Part shown: piece after piece, positions 1 to 8,044 of the stretch
Layout of the letters: every line of letters begins with the position of its first letter
Position numbering within the stretch: the first letter of the stretch is position 1
Source: Oscillospiraceae bacterium
Lineage (GTDB): Bacteria > Bacillota > Clostridia > Oscillospirales > Oscillospiraceae
Length of the DNA stretch: 64,000 nt
Assembly: GCA_022801715.1 (NCBI GenBank)
Contig: JAAWSV010000001.1
Location: 1-64,000, forward strand
Direction of reading: 5' to 3'
Position numbers and translations under genes: made by a program
Notes under the pieces: generated by a model
Seen by the model: the letters and a program-made list of their open reading frames with translations, nothing else
What the model was told of the DNA's origin: nothing
Databases searched by the model: none

Positions 1-249
1 TTGCAGAAATTCATCCAGCGGGCCAGACAGGTGACCCGGCTGACGGAGTTGACGCCTGAAATCGTCCACGAGTTCATTGGCAAGATCGTGGTATCCAAGT
101 CGGAGAAAGTAGACGGCAAGCGGCATCAGCAGGTGGACATCTACTACAGCACCATCGGTCTTTGGACAGCGCCGGAGCCGGAAACGCTGGAACAGGAATA
201 TATGGCTTACTATCAGGCCATGCGGAAGCGCAGAAAAAGGACGGCATAG
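1..249 (+). CDS. Large serine recombinase, C-terminal fragment
   Basis: This is the last 82 codons of a gene whose body lies left of the window; the frame is open to the edge, so the TTG at base 1 is not a real start. The stretch TELTPEIVHEFIGKIVV and the basic tail RKRRKRTA resemble the C-terminal region (DUF4368) of TnpX/TndX-type large serine recombinases, which excise and integrate Tn4451- or Tn5397-like elements. The catalytic serine domain is not visible. Such genes usually lie at one end of their element, so an element end may be close to the stop codon. The family call rests on the tail alone. Confidence 0.72.
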   Translation: MQKFIQRARQVTRLTELTPEIVHEFIGKIVVSKSEKVDGKRHQQVDIYYSTIGLWTAPEPETLEQEYMAYYQAMRKRRKRTA

Positions 250-285
250 CGGTCCCACAAAGAGAGATTTCTTTACAAGTTGCCT

Positions 286-318
286 AAGGGTGGCACTTCT
301 TTACGAAGTGCCACCCTT
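286..318 (+). terminator. Hairpin after recombinase gene
   Basis: A perfect 14-bp stem (286-299 with 305-318, loop TTTAC) lies 37 bases after the recombinase stop and is followed by TGGTGTGCATTTTTG. It probably terminates the recombinase transcript. It could also be part of an element end; no second copy is in the window to test that. Confidence 0.7.
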
Positions 319-404
319 TGGTGTGCATTTTTGTTTTGAGTGCGTCAATAGCCAGCCACCATCCAACGGTTTTTTATATGCCGTTGGTCTGGTGGAGAAG
401 CACT

Positions 405-725
405 TTACGCATAGACATCAATATATTTTCCGGTATCTGGTGAATTTTGAAATGGTTTTTTTACATTAGACTCATCATTCCCAGCTTCTTGGGTGCGTTT
501 CTTTTCCTGCTGTCTTAACTGCTGGATTTGTTTCTCAATTTCTTGAATTTGCTTCTCAATCTTTTTCTTTTGTTCCTCGTCTTTGCGCTGAACTGCTTTT
601 TGCCGTTCTACGTTTAGCTTTTGCAGTTGTTGTTCCAGCGACTTTATTTTTGCATCAGTGCCAGCGCTTTGATTTGGCCGGGTATTTGTAGACGGGTGGC
701 CTGAACTGATAGCAGGAATATTCAT
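405..725 (-). CDS. FlxA-like coiled-coil protein
   Basis: This encodes a 106-residue hydrophilic protein. Its centre (about residues 25-75) is a continuous heptad-rich segment dense in K, E and Q, predicted to form a coiled coil, as in the FlxA-like family. No signal peptide or membrane segment is seen. The ATG at 725 is chosen because AGGAGGTG lies at 731-738 with 5-base spacing; a longer frame to 773 has no comparable site and would overlap the kinase gene. It lies downstream of the GHKL kinase gene on the same strand and may belong to that transcript. Its role is unknown. Confidence 0.75.
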   Translation of the reverse strand: MNIPAISSGHPSTNTRPNQSAGTDAKIKSLEQQLQKLNVERQKAVQRKDEEQKKKIEKQIQEIEKQIQQLRQQEKKRTQEAGNDESNVKKPFQNSPDTGKYIDVYA

Positions 726-769
726 AAAATCACCTCCTGATGGGAGTGTAAAGATTTTATTAGCGAAAA

Positions 770-2071
770 TCAATAGGTTTGCTCTGAAATGCTCTCTGGA
801 TGTAATGAAATGTTCAACAGCACATTCAAAGAAAACCGCTGTCCCACTTTTTCTGTCAGTGTCGCGCCATGATATTTTTCCGCCACCGATTTGATATTGG
901 AAAGCCCTGTTCCCGCCGGTGGCAGCGGTTCATCTGAACAGGTGTTTTCAAACGCCAGCATATAAAAATCACCCTGCCGTTCCCCGCGGATACGGATTAA
1001 CTTCGTCCCCTTAGCGGATTGACACGCATTGATCGCGTTATCCAACGCATTTGCAAAAATCACACACAAATCAAAATCATCCATCCCGCAGGGCCTCGGC
1101 AGGAGCAGTGAAACCTCTGCTGTAATTTCTTTTGCCAGTCCCAGCTTTTCACTTAGCAAAATATCTACCACTGGATTGCCTGTTTGATATGGGAAGGACA
1201 GGCGGGTTGAAACCGCTTTCAGCTTGTTCAAGTATGCTCTGCTTTCATCCAGTTCCCCATTATTCAACAGCCCATTAAGTACAGACAAGTGATTCGCAAT
1301 GTCATGACGAAATGCTTTCGTTTGCTCGTAGCGCCTTTGTGCCTCGGCAATATAGTTTTTTTGTGCTTGGGTTGCTTGCTCCAAAGATTGTAACGCCGCC
1401 TGCGTTTGAAAGCTGTGACAGATGTGTTGGTAGGCATACAGTGTGCAAAGTAACGCGGCCAGCCCTAAGATTTGCATGACGAATAACGCACCATGTTTTC
1501 CGGCCTCCCCTAACGAAATGGACGAAGGTAAGACGCTATATGAAGTTTGCAGGATGTACAGTTCGGCAGCAAAGAAAAACAGTCCGGGAAATAGCAACAA
1601 ACCGACATACGGCATTTGACGATCTTCGGTCAGAGATAGAAATTTTAATACCGCACCATAACAACAGGCGCAGATTGCAAAAACGGTCAGTGTTGCTAAA
1701 AGACATAACAGATACAGCAGTGGTTTCCCGACCATACAGGGGAATAGTATTACCTCTACCAAGTTGACAATACCGAAAGAGAGCTGACAAATATAAACTG
1801 CCAAAATGGCAGCGGCCCAAGATACAGATTGCCGGTTCCGCAAAGCCAGACGGCTCACGCAGTATAATACAAGCAACTCCACACCGATGGGCAGCACATC
1901 GTGAAAGTCGAATGTAGTGAAAAACCATTGTATGGTACAGAGCAGAAACATGTAGACAGCGAAGTGCCATATTTTCTGTTGCTTCCCGGTCAAACGGCTG
2001 ACAAAAGCGATGTGCATTACACTTTGCCCGACTATGCAAAGACCGTCAAGGCATAGACTGAAATAGTCCAT
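770..2071 (-). CDS. GHKL sensor histidine kinase, AgrC-like
   Basis: This 433-residue membrane kinase has an N-terminal half of about six hydrophobic helices (residues 1-215), then a coiled linker, the phospho-acceptor motif FRHDIANHL (near 255), and a GHKL ATPase domain with the N box NALDNAINAC and the G box GTGLSNIKS. This layout is typical of AgrC/ComD kinases that sense peptide signals and phosphorylate a LytTR regulator. The partner gene lies one base upstream. No agrB- or agrD-like gene is visible, so the signal is unknown or encoded elsewhere. Base composition is AT-richer than the genes to the right, suggesting acquired DNA. Confidence 0.88.
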   Translation of the reverse strand: MDYFSLCLDGLCIVGQSVMHIAFVSRLTGKQQKIWHFAVYMFLLCTIQWFFTTFDFHDVLPIGVELLVLYCVSRLALRNRQSVSWAAAILAVYICQLSFGIVNLVEVILFPCMVGKPLLYLLCLLATLTVFAICACCYGAVLKFLSLTEDRQMPYVGLLLFPGLFFFAAELYILQTSYSVLPSSISLGEAGKHGALFVMQILGLAALLCTLYAYQHICHSFQTQAALQSLEQATQAQKNYIAEAQRRYEQTKAFRHDIANHLSVLNGLLNNGELDESRAYLNKLKAVSTRLSFPYQTGNPVVDILLSEKLGLAKEITAEVSLLLPRPCGMDDFDLCVIFANALDNAINACQSAKGTKLIRIRGERQGDFYMLAFENTCSDEPLPPAGTGLSNIKSVAEKYHGATLTEKVGQRFSLNVLLNISLHPESISEQTY

Positions 2072-2072
2072 A

Positions 2073-2786
2073 TCAAAAATCCCTTTCTTTCATATAATGC
2101 AAAAGAGCCTGCGTTAAATCTCGCTCACGCAATCTGGAAACAGGGATTTTATCGCCCTGTGACAGTATGACCTGTCCGGCATTACATCCACGAACATAAT
2201 CAATATTGACAAGATAACTTCTGTGGCATCTGAAAAAACGTTCATCAATACGCCGCTCTAAATCATCCAGCTTATCATAATAGTCGGTGATTTTTCCGTT
2301 GCTTTGGTGGATATAGATTTTTCTGCCCTGCACCTCGCAATACACGATTTCGGTTAACAGAATAACGTCACAGGAAGTTCCTCTCTGGACAACAATACTT
2401 TTTGTCTCTCTCTGCTGTATAGATTTGATGATCCTGTCCATTGTTCTCTTGAAATGACCACTATCTAATGGCTTGACTAAATAGTCAAATGCCTCCATTT
2501 CAAAAGCGTCAAATACACACTCTTTCAGAACAGTCACAAAAATCAATAGGCTATGATTTTTCCTTTGGCGGAGCATTTTAGCGGTTTCCATCCCGTTTAG
2601 ATGTTCCATTTGAATATCAAGGAAAATCACATCAAAGTCACAACCGCTCCCTAAAAGGGAACGTCCGTCTGAAAAGCGATTGACACAGTACGATGTAATA
2701 TGCTCCCCGTCCATGTATTCTGAAAGCTGATTCGCAATCTCCTGTACCATAACCGGCTCGTCGTCACAAATGGCGAATTTTATCAT
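2073..2786 (-). CDS. LytTR-family response regulator, AgrA-like
   Basis: A receiver domain (residues 1-120) begins MIKFAICDDEP, has the phospho-acceptor Asp in VIFLDIQMEHLNG, and is followed by a LytTR DNA-binding domain (about 140-237) with the typical RCHRSYLVN segment. It should be phosphorylated by the adjacent GHKL kinase and activate target promoters. The start at 2786 follows a GGTGAT partial ribosome site; ATG 2792 is an alternative, and a longer frame to 2906 would run through the repeats at 2864-2897. It is AT-rich like its neighbours at 405-2071. Confidence 0.88.
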   Translation of the reverse strand: MIKFAICDDEPVMVQEIANQLSEYMDGEHITSYCVNRFSDGRSLLGSGCDFDVIFLDIQMEHLNGMETAKMLRQRKNHSLLIFVTVLKECVFDAFEMEAFDYLVKPLDSGHFKRTMDRIIKSIQQRETKSIVVQRGTSCDVILLTEIVYCEVQGRKIYIHQSNGKITDYYDKLDDLERRIDERFFRCHRSYLVNIDYVRGCNAGQVILSQGDKIPVSRLRERDLTQALLHYMKERDF

Positions 2787-2863
2787 CTTCATCACCACGC
2801 TTCTAAAAGAGAATAACAGATAGGGGACTTTTGGGTCTTTACTTTGGATATCTTTATTTAATT

Positions 2864-2897
2864 GCGTTGGATTTTCCAACGTAGGTAAATCCAACGC
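2864..2897. repeat. Three copies of a 7-mer around the agr-like operon start
   Basis: CGTTGGA at 2865-2871 is followed by its complement TCCAACG at 2875-2881 and again at 2890-2896. The outer pair extends to an 11-base inverted repeat, GCGTTGGATTT (2864-2874) with AAATCCAACGC (2887-2897). It sits between trmO and the LytTR gene, about 80 bases upstream of that gene's start, where an operator or promoter would be expected. There is no U-tract on either strand, so a terminator is less likely. Confidence 0.6.
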
Positions 2898-2908
2898 AGG
2901 CGGCATTC

Positions 2909-3604
2909 CTAAACATTATTGATAGAAACGACGTGCAAAACCTCATCTTCCACTGTGAACTGGACATCGAGGCCGGCGAAGGTTAATCCGTAGACGCGGT
3001 CCGGGTCGTGCTGGTAGGAGGGGCGGGGGTCATTTGAGAGGACACCGGTGAGAGCTTCCCGGCGGTCCTCCGGGACTAAGGCGAGGAGGGCGGGCGGGAA
3101 GTCCACTGTCAGCAGGCGGCGGGGGGCGGCGTCGGTGTAGCCGCCGGCGGCCTCGGGGTGGCTGTCGGAGTAGGGGAGGTAGGGCTTGATGTCGAAGATG
3201 GGGGTGCTGTCCATCAGGTCCGCTCCGGCTACGATCAGGTGGGTGCCCAGGTCCGGGGTGGTCTCCACGGAGAGCAGGCGGACACAGGAGAGGCCTAAGG
3301 CGTTGGGGCGGAAGGGGGAGCGTGAGGCGAAAACTCCCACCCGGCGGTTGCCCCCTAAGCGGGGCGGGCGGACGGTGGGGGACCAGCCCGGCTCTGTGCA
3401 GGCGGAGAAGTGCCAGATCAGCCACAGGTGGGAGAAGTCCTCGATGCCCCGGAGGGCGTCGGGATTGCGGTAGGGCGGGGTGAAGATGACGGCGGCGCGT
3501 AGGCTGTCCACCAGTCCGCTCTGCCGGGGGATGCCAAATTTGGTGGGGAAGTCGCTGCGGATGTGGGCGATGGGGGTGAGGGTGTGGGGGGTGTCGGTGG
3601 GCAT
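2909..3604 (-). CDS. trmO: tRNA m6t6A37 methyltransferase TrmO
   Basis: This 231-residue protein belongs to the TrmO/TsaA (YaeB) family, which transfers a methyl group from SAM to N6 of t6A37 in threonine tRNA. It shows the beta-barrel segments typical of the family: the opening TPIAHIRSDF, GIEDFSHLWLIW, RRVGVFASRSPFRPNALGLS and STPIFDIKPYLPYSDS. The length fits the two-domain form. The ATG at 3604 has AAAGGAGG eight bases upstream. It is the first strongly GC-rich chromosomal gene right of the AT-rich strip, with a downstream junction at about 2900. Confidence 0.93.
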   Translation of the reverse strand: MPTDTPHTLTPIAHIRSDFPTKFGIPRQSGLVDSLRAAVIFTPPYRNPDALRGIEDFSHLWLIWHFSACTEPGWSPTVRPPRLGGNRRVGVFASRSPFRPNALGLSCVRLLSVETTPDLGTHLIVAGADLMDSTPIFDIKPYLPYSDSHPEAAGGYTDAAPRRLLTVDFPPALLALVPEDRREALTGVLSNDPRPSYQHDPDRVYGLTFAGLDVQFTVEDEVLHVVSINNV

Positions 3605-3631
3605 GGGGGGTGCCTCCTTTGTGGTGAGAGA

Positions 3632-3976
3632 TTAGCCCTTGTCAATGACGAAGGGGGAGAGGTAGGTTAGAAGAAGGAGAAGGGTGTGGCGGATGGCTAA
3701 GGTGATGGTGAAAATGATGGCGAGGATGATCCACAGGGGAAGGCGATTATGGAAATCGGCAAATAGGAAGGTTAGTCCGATAAGGGGGAAAACAGTTAGG
3801 GCAAAGTTGGAAAATTCATATCGAGTGGAGTTTCGATAGTTAGTGCCGCAGTTTTGACAGGTTTGCCGGACTGCGGCGGGGGAGAGCATTTTTTTGCGCT
3901 GTCCTATGGTGATCTGCACATGGTCGCAGTGGGGGCATTCCAAATAGGGTGGTTTTCGGTAGTGATGGAGGAGCAT
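3632..3976 (-). CDS. Zinc-ribbon membrane protein, 114 residues
   Basis: This small protein has a pair of CxxC knuckles (CPHC near residue 14 and CQNC near 40), then two hydrophobic segments (about 57-75 and 82-106). It resembles the CXXC-20-CXXC type of zinc-ribbon membrane proteins, although the gap here is 22 residues. The ATG at 3976 has AGAGG at suitable spacing. A longer frame reaching 4750 is rejected because its upstream part is the shadow of rlmD. It lies between trmO and rlmD on the same strand and may be co-transcribed with them. Function unknown. Confidence 0.82.
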   Translation of the reverse strand: MLLHHYRKPPYLECPHCDHVQITIGQRKKMLSPAAVRQTCQNCGTNYRNSTRYEFSNFALTVFPLIGLTFLFADFHNRLPLWIILAIIFTITLAIRHTLLLLLTYLSPFVIDKG

Positions 3977-4011
3977 AACGGGTACCTCTTTGGAGGAAAT
4001 AAATGGTTTCG

Positions 4012-5370
4012 TCAGCAGGGATTGTCTGTGTGGGTCAGCAGGGCTGCGCACTCCACATGCTCCGTTCTTGGGAAAAGGTCCACTGCGGTGGCTTTTTGCA
4101 GGGTGTAGCCAGCTGACTGGAAACGCTGGATGTCCCGCGCCAAGGTGGCGCAGTCGCAGGATACGTAGACCACGCGGTCTGGGGCGATTTGGGCGATGGC
4201 GGTTACCACCTCCTCGCCTAAGCCCTTGCGGGGCGGGTCCACTACAACTACGTGGGCGTGGAGGCGCTCCGCGGCCAGCTTGGCCGCCACGGCGCCGGCA
4301 TCGCCTAAGAAGAAGTCCGCGTTTTCGATGCCGTTGTCCGCCGCATTTCGGCGGGCGTTTTCCACTGCCTCGGGGACGATCTCCGCGCCGATCACTTGGC
4401 GGGCGCGGGGGGCCATGGTCAGCGTGATGGTGCCGGCGCCGCAGTAGAGCTCCAGCACGGTCTCCGCTCCCGTGAGGTCTGCGTAGTCCAGTGCCTTGCG
4501 GTAGAGGCGCTCCGCTTGGGGGCGGTTCACTTGGTAGAAGGCGGCGGGGGAGAGGGCGAAGCGGTGGCCGCAGAGGGTGTCCGTGAGCTCCGACGCGCCC
4601 CAGAGAGTGCGGTACTCCTGGCCTAAGACCACATTGGTATTGGCGGTGTTGGTGTTCAGCACGATCCCGATCAGGTTCGGGCAGCTCTCTTGGAGCAGGG
4701 CGGTCAGTGCTGTCTCCTCCGGCAGGGTTTTGCCGTTGACCACCAAGCACACCAAGGCTTGTCCGGCGGCATTGGTGCGGACATAGACGTGGCGGAGGAG
4801 GCCGGCGCGCTTGGTCTCGTCGTAGCCGGGGACATGGTGTCGCCGCATGTAGCGTCCCACCGCGGCGGCGGCGGCGTTGGCGGTCTCGCTTTGGAGCAGG
4901 CAGTCCGTCACCGGGATCACTTGGTGGCTACGGGCGCGGTAGAACCCGATCTGACCGGCCCCGTCCACGGGGAACTGGCTCTTGTTCCGGTAGCGCAGGA
5001 TCTCATCGCTGCCGATGATCTCCTCCAGCTCCATCTCCACCCCGCCGATCCGCCGCAGGGCGTCCTCCACCTTCTGCCGCTTGAACCGCAGCTCCTCGGC
5101 GTAGGACATGTGCCGCAGCCGGCATCCGCCGCAGGCGGGGAAGTGGGGACAGTCCGGCGTCTGCCGCTCCGGGGAGGGCGTCAGCACCTCCGCCATTTTG
5201 GCGAAGGCGGTGTGCTTGAGCACCTTCAAAATCTGCACCGCGCAGACCTCCCCTCGGAGGGCGCCGTGGACGAACACCACCTGTCCCTCGATCCGGCAGA
5301 CGCCCAGTCCCTCGGAGGAGTAGCCGTTGATGGTGACGGTGTGAATCTGGTTTTTTTGCAGAGTTGGCAT
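4012..5370 (-). CDS. rlmD: 23S rRNA (uracil-C5)-methyltransferase, RlmD/RumA family
   Basis: This 452-residue enzyme methylates a uracil in 23S rRNA (U1939 type) using SAM. It begins with a TRAM RNA-binding domain (1-60), followed by the iron-sulfur cysteines in CPHFPACGGC (near 75-84) and a C-terminal Rossmann methyltransferase domain with ELYCGAGTITL, VVVDPPRKGLG and the catalytic cysteine in VYVSCDCATLARD. RlmD and its paralogue RlmCD are hard to separate by eye, so the exact uridine is uncertain. AAGGGAA lies nine bases before the ATG at 5370. Confidence 0.92.
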   Translation of the reverse strand: MPTLQKNQIHTVTINGYSSEGLGVCRIEGQVVFVHGALRGEVCAVQILKVLKHTAFAKMAEVLTPSPERQTPDCPHFPACGGCRLRHMSYAEELRFKRQKVEDALRRIGGVEMELEEIIGSDEILRYRNKSQFPVDGAGQIGFYRARSHQVIPVTDCLLQSETANAAAAAVGRYMRRHHVPGYDETKRAGLLRHVYVRTNAAGQALVCLVVNGKTLPEETALTALLQESCPNLIGIVLNTNTANTNVVLGQEYRTLWGASELTDTLCGHRFALSPAAFYQVNRPQAERLYRKALDYADLTGAETVLELYCGAGTITLTMAPRARQVIGAEIVPEAVENARRNAADNGIENADFFLGDAGAVAAKLAAERLHAHVVVVDPPRKGLGEEVVTAIAQIAPDRVVYVSCDCATLARDIQRFQSAGYTLQKATAVDLFPRTEHVECAALLTHTDNPC

Positions 5371-5470
5371 AAAAATGTTCCCTTCATCTATTTCCTTGCG
5401 AAATCCCGGCTTGTGTCTATCGGAAATAGTCCGCCGGCAAAGGAGGTATGACCTCCAGGTTCTGCTTGAC

Positions 5471-5865
5471 TCAGGCCATAGCGCAGCTGCATAGAATCCC
5501 GGTCAGCTGGTCATCTATGAAGCCTCTCTCACCGTTCTCCCTTAGAAGTCCCACATAGACTTCCGCGATTTTCAAATCCTCCTCGCTGAATCCATTACCC
5601 AGCCGGAGGTATTTCAGAAAGGCGTCCAACATCTTTTGGAAATCCTCGTCCCAGTTGACGCAGCCATTGCCCAAGAACTCATGCTAAACCCGGCCGGCAA
5701 TCCGAGTCAACTCCCCCTGCGCCGTCCGCACCTTCCCTTGGGGCGGGACAGGTACTCCCAGAGCATTTGAAACGCCTCGTCCTCATCCTCCACATCCGGG
5801 ACATAGATGGGGGAAATGCCGTTATGGACCAAATTTCCCTCCATTTTCCCACCCATCTCAGCCAT
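5471..5865 (-). pseudogene. Decayed gene of unknown family
   Basis: An ATG at 5865 opens a frame (MAEMGGKMEGNLVHNG and on) that runs for 52 codons to a TGA at 5707. In another frame the reading continues as VRTAQGELTRIAGRV, meets a TAG at 5684-5686, then continues as HEFLGNGCVNWDEDF to a stop at 5471. The two parts join sensibly with one frameshift near 5715-5750, and the single in-frame stop interrupts otherwise protein-like sequence. I read this as a once intact gene of about 130 codons. The acidic VPDVEDEDEAFQ segment and the tail are not recognised. The last 67 codons could still be made from the TTG at 5674. Confidence 0.6.
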
Positions 5866-5932
5866 CACAATTCCCTCCCGCCCCGATGATACTCACATTA
5901 TAAAATATTCCCCCGCCCAACGCCACAAAAAA

Positions 5933-6143
5933 TTTGCGGCCCCAGCCGCAAAAAGCCCTCGGCAGAGTTTCGCGCCCACAGGCGCGAAATAATCTAAAAT
6001 CGTTTTTTCCGGGGACCGTGTCCTCGGAAAAAACACTTTGCGCGGAGCGAGCGTCGCAGGACCCCGCCCCCCTCGGGGGCGGGGTCCGAGGCGCAGAGCG
6101 AAGCGAAACCCCTCAAATGAAATGGCTGTGCCATCTCATTTGA
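5933..6143. repeat. Hairpin array A (five stem-loops)
   Basis: Five hairpins lie head to tail: 5933-5952 (8 bp, loop CCCA), 5968-5989 (9 bp, loop CACA), 6003-6033 (13 bp, T-run to A-run, loop CCGTG), 6059-6087 (13 bp, G/C only, loop CTC) and 6113-6143 (13 bp with one mismatch, loop CTGTG). The links AATCTAAAATC and GCGGAGCGAGCGTCGCAG recur in arrays D and E. No coding frame is convincing. The array ends three bases from the stop of the metallo-beta-lactamase gene and may protect or end its transcript. Confidence 0.85.
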
Positions 6144-6145
6144 AT

Positions 6146-7744
6146 TTACTTCTCCCACTTGTCGATCAGCATCTTGATCTGGTCGGCGAAGTTGCCCAAG
6201 TCCCGGTTGGCGCGGCCCTTGCTGCGCTCGATGACGGACTGGAGCAGCTTGCCCATGGCCACCAGACGCTGGTAGGCGCTGGAGATCTTGGTCCCCGTCC
6301 GGTCGGGGGCGGGCTTCCGCTCGGGCAGGTAGCCGATCTGGGTGACCTTCCCGGTGATCAGGTCCACTTCCTCCGTGTACTGGGGGGCGTGGGCGGAGAG
6401 GCCCAGCTTGCAGAGGCTCTCGGCAAAGTAGGGGGCCACCTCCCGGTCGCCGTGGACCACGAAGATGTGCTTTGGCTTTTCAAAGGACTGGGCCCACTCC
6501 AAGAGGTGATCCCGGTCGGCGTGGCTGGACAGGCCCTTGAAGTTTACAATCTCCGCCTGCACGGCGATCTCCTCGCCGAAGAGGTGGACAGAGGGGACAC
6601 CCTCCAGCAGGGAGCGGCCCAAGGTTCCCTCCCCTTGGTAGCCCACGAAAACCACGGTGCACTCCGGCCGCCAAAGGTTGTGCTTTAAGTGGTGGCGAAT
6701 CCGCCCGGCGTCGCACATGCCCGAGGCGGAGAGAAGCACCTTAGGCGTGCGGTCGGTGTTCAGAAGCTTGGACTCGTCCAAGGACTCGGTGATGTGCAGG
6801 CCGGGAAAGGTAAACATCCCCTGATGGGTGTTCACCAGTTCCATGGCCTCGTCGTCCAAGTACCCGGTGAGATCGCCGGAGAAGATGGCGGTGGCCTTGC
6901 TGGCCAAGGGACTGTCGATATAGACGGGGAAGTCGGGGACGGATTTCACCAAGTTCTCCTGCTTCATCCGGCGGATGAAGTACAGTACCTCCTGTGTACG
7001 CCCCACGGCAAAGGCGGGGATCACCACGGTGCCCCCCCGGCGGAGGGTCCGGTCGATGACCTGGGCCAGCTCCGCGGTGTAGCTCCACACCTCGGTGTGG
7101 TTGCGGTCGCCGTAGGTGCTCTCCATCACCACGTAGTCGGCCTTTTTCAGCAGCACCGGCTCCCGGATGATGGGCTGGTTGCCATTGCCGATGTCGCCGG
7201 AGAAGACGATGGTCCGGTGCTCTCCGTTCTCCTCCGCCTCGACGGTAATGGAGGCGGAGCCAAGGAGGTGGCCCGCGTCGGTGAAGGTGGCGGTGACGCC
7301 GTCCCACAGCTTGATGGTCTGATCATATTCACAGGTGTCAATGAGATCTATCACCTGCATGGCGTCGGCCATGGTGTAGATGGGCTGGACCGGGCCCCGG
7401 CCGGCGCGCTGGTTTTTCTTGCTCTGGTACTCGGCGTCCGCCTCTTGGATATGGGCGCTGTCGGAGAGCATGATCTCCAGCAGCTGGGCGGTGAGCCGGG
7501 TGGTGAGAATCCGGCCCTTGAACCCCTGACGCACCAGCATGGGGATGCGGCCGGAGTGGTCGATATGGGCGTGGGTGACCAGGACGCAGTCAATGGTGTT
7601 GGCGGCAAAGGGGAGGTCGCTGTTGTCCAGCTCATCCCGGCCCTGCTGCAAGCCGCAGTCAACCAAAAGCCGTTTGCCGTTTACCTCCAAGCAGTGACAG
7701 CTGCCGGTGACGCACTGGTCCGCTCCGAAGAAGCTCAGTTTCAT
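6146..7744 (-). CDS. Beta-CASP metallo-beta-lactamase, RNase-like
   Basis: This 532-residue protein has the metallo-beta-lactamase motif HAHIDHSG (near residue 58), the downstream FSGDIGN metal ligand segment, a beta-CASP insert, and a C-terminal RMMBL region with SSHADRDHLLEW and VVHGDRE. Proteins of this layout bind two zinc ions and cleave RNA or remove nucleotides; the precise substrate is unknown. The ATG at 7744 is preferred over 7849 because AGGAGGT lies at 7752-7758 and the protein then starts directly with the fold (MKLSFFGADQCVTGSCH). It is probably a single-gene transcript from the promoter at 7821-7849, ending against hairpin array A. Confidence 0.9.
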   Translation of the reverse strand: MKLSFFGADQCVTGSCHCLEVNGKRLLVDCGLQQGRDELDNSDLPFAANTIDCVLVTHAHIDHSGRIPMLVRQGFKGRILTTRLTAQLLEIMLSDSAHIQEADAEYQSKKNQRAGRGPVQPIYTMADAMQVIDLIDTCEYDQTIKLWDGVTATFTDAGHLLGSASITVEAEENGEHRTIVFSGDIGNGNQPIIREPVLLKKADYVVMESTYGDRNHTEVWSYTAELAQVIDRTLRRGGTVVIPAFAVGRTQEVLYFIRRMKQENLVKSVPDFPVYIDSPLASKATAIFSGDLTGYLDDEAMELVNTHQGMFTFPGLHITESLDESKLLNTDRTPKVLLSASGMCDAGRIRHHLKHNLWRPECTVVFVGYQGEGTLGRSLLEGVPSVHLFGEEIAVQAEIVNFKGLSSHADRDHLLEWAQSFEKPKHIFVVHGDREVAPYFAESLCKLGLSAHAPQYTEEVDLITGKVTQIGYLPERKPAPDRTGTKISSAYQRLVAMGKLLQSVIERSKGRANRDLGNFADQIKMLIDKWEK

Positions 7745-7820
7745 CTGCTTTACCTCCTGTTGATGGTAGGACCCCGGTACCCCCAATGGAGAGGGGGAGA
7801 GTTGTCTGATGTTGCCTCCT

Positions 7821-7849
7821 ATTGTACCACGGTGTTGGGTGTTTTGCAA
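7821..7849 (-). promoter_or_regulatory. Promoter of the beta-CASP gene
   Basis: On the minus strand TTGCAA (7844-7849) and TACAAT (7821-7826) are separated by 17 bases, a good sigma-A promoter. It lies about 75 bases upstream of the start codon. Confidence 0.75.
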
Positions 7850-7970
7850 TCATTTTCCTGTCGAGAAGGAGAGAAATTTGGGGAAAATGCCGAGTTGGCC
7901 GCGACGCTGTGCGCTTCTAACGCGGAAGGAGGGCGGTCTACAGTACCACAAAATTCCCCCTTGGCAGACA

Positions 7971-7999
7971 TTGCGGAATTCCTCGGATTGTGCTATCAT
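7971..7999 (+). promoter_or_regulatory. Promoter of the 126-residue zinc-ribbon gene
   Basis: TTGCGG (7971-7976), 17 bases, TATCAT (7994-7999). It precedes the start at 8045 by about 40 bases. Confidence 0.7.
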
Positions 8000-8044
8000 A
8001 TTCTAAAGAAAGAGAAGATGACCATTTTTTGGGGGGGAATTACT

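Noticed and set aside
3977-4750. A 5' extension of the small zinc-ribbon membrane gene
   Set aside because: It overlaps rlmD in another frame and is rich in R/P/H, as shadow frames are. The ATG at 3976 has a ribosome site.
4690-5451. A 253-codon plus-strand frame opposite rlmD
   Set aside because: Antisense shadow of the methyltransferase; no ribosome site or recognisable domain.
5933-6143. A CRISPR array
   Set aside because: Neither repeats of fixed sequence nor equal-length spacers occur. The units are different hairpins joined by short links, and no cas gene is near.
6689-8044. A long plus-strand frame running into the 126-residue zinc-ribbon gene
   Set aside because: Most of it is antisense to the beta-CASP gene. 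The true start at 8045 has its own promoter and lies in a separate gap.
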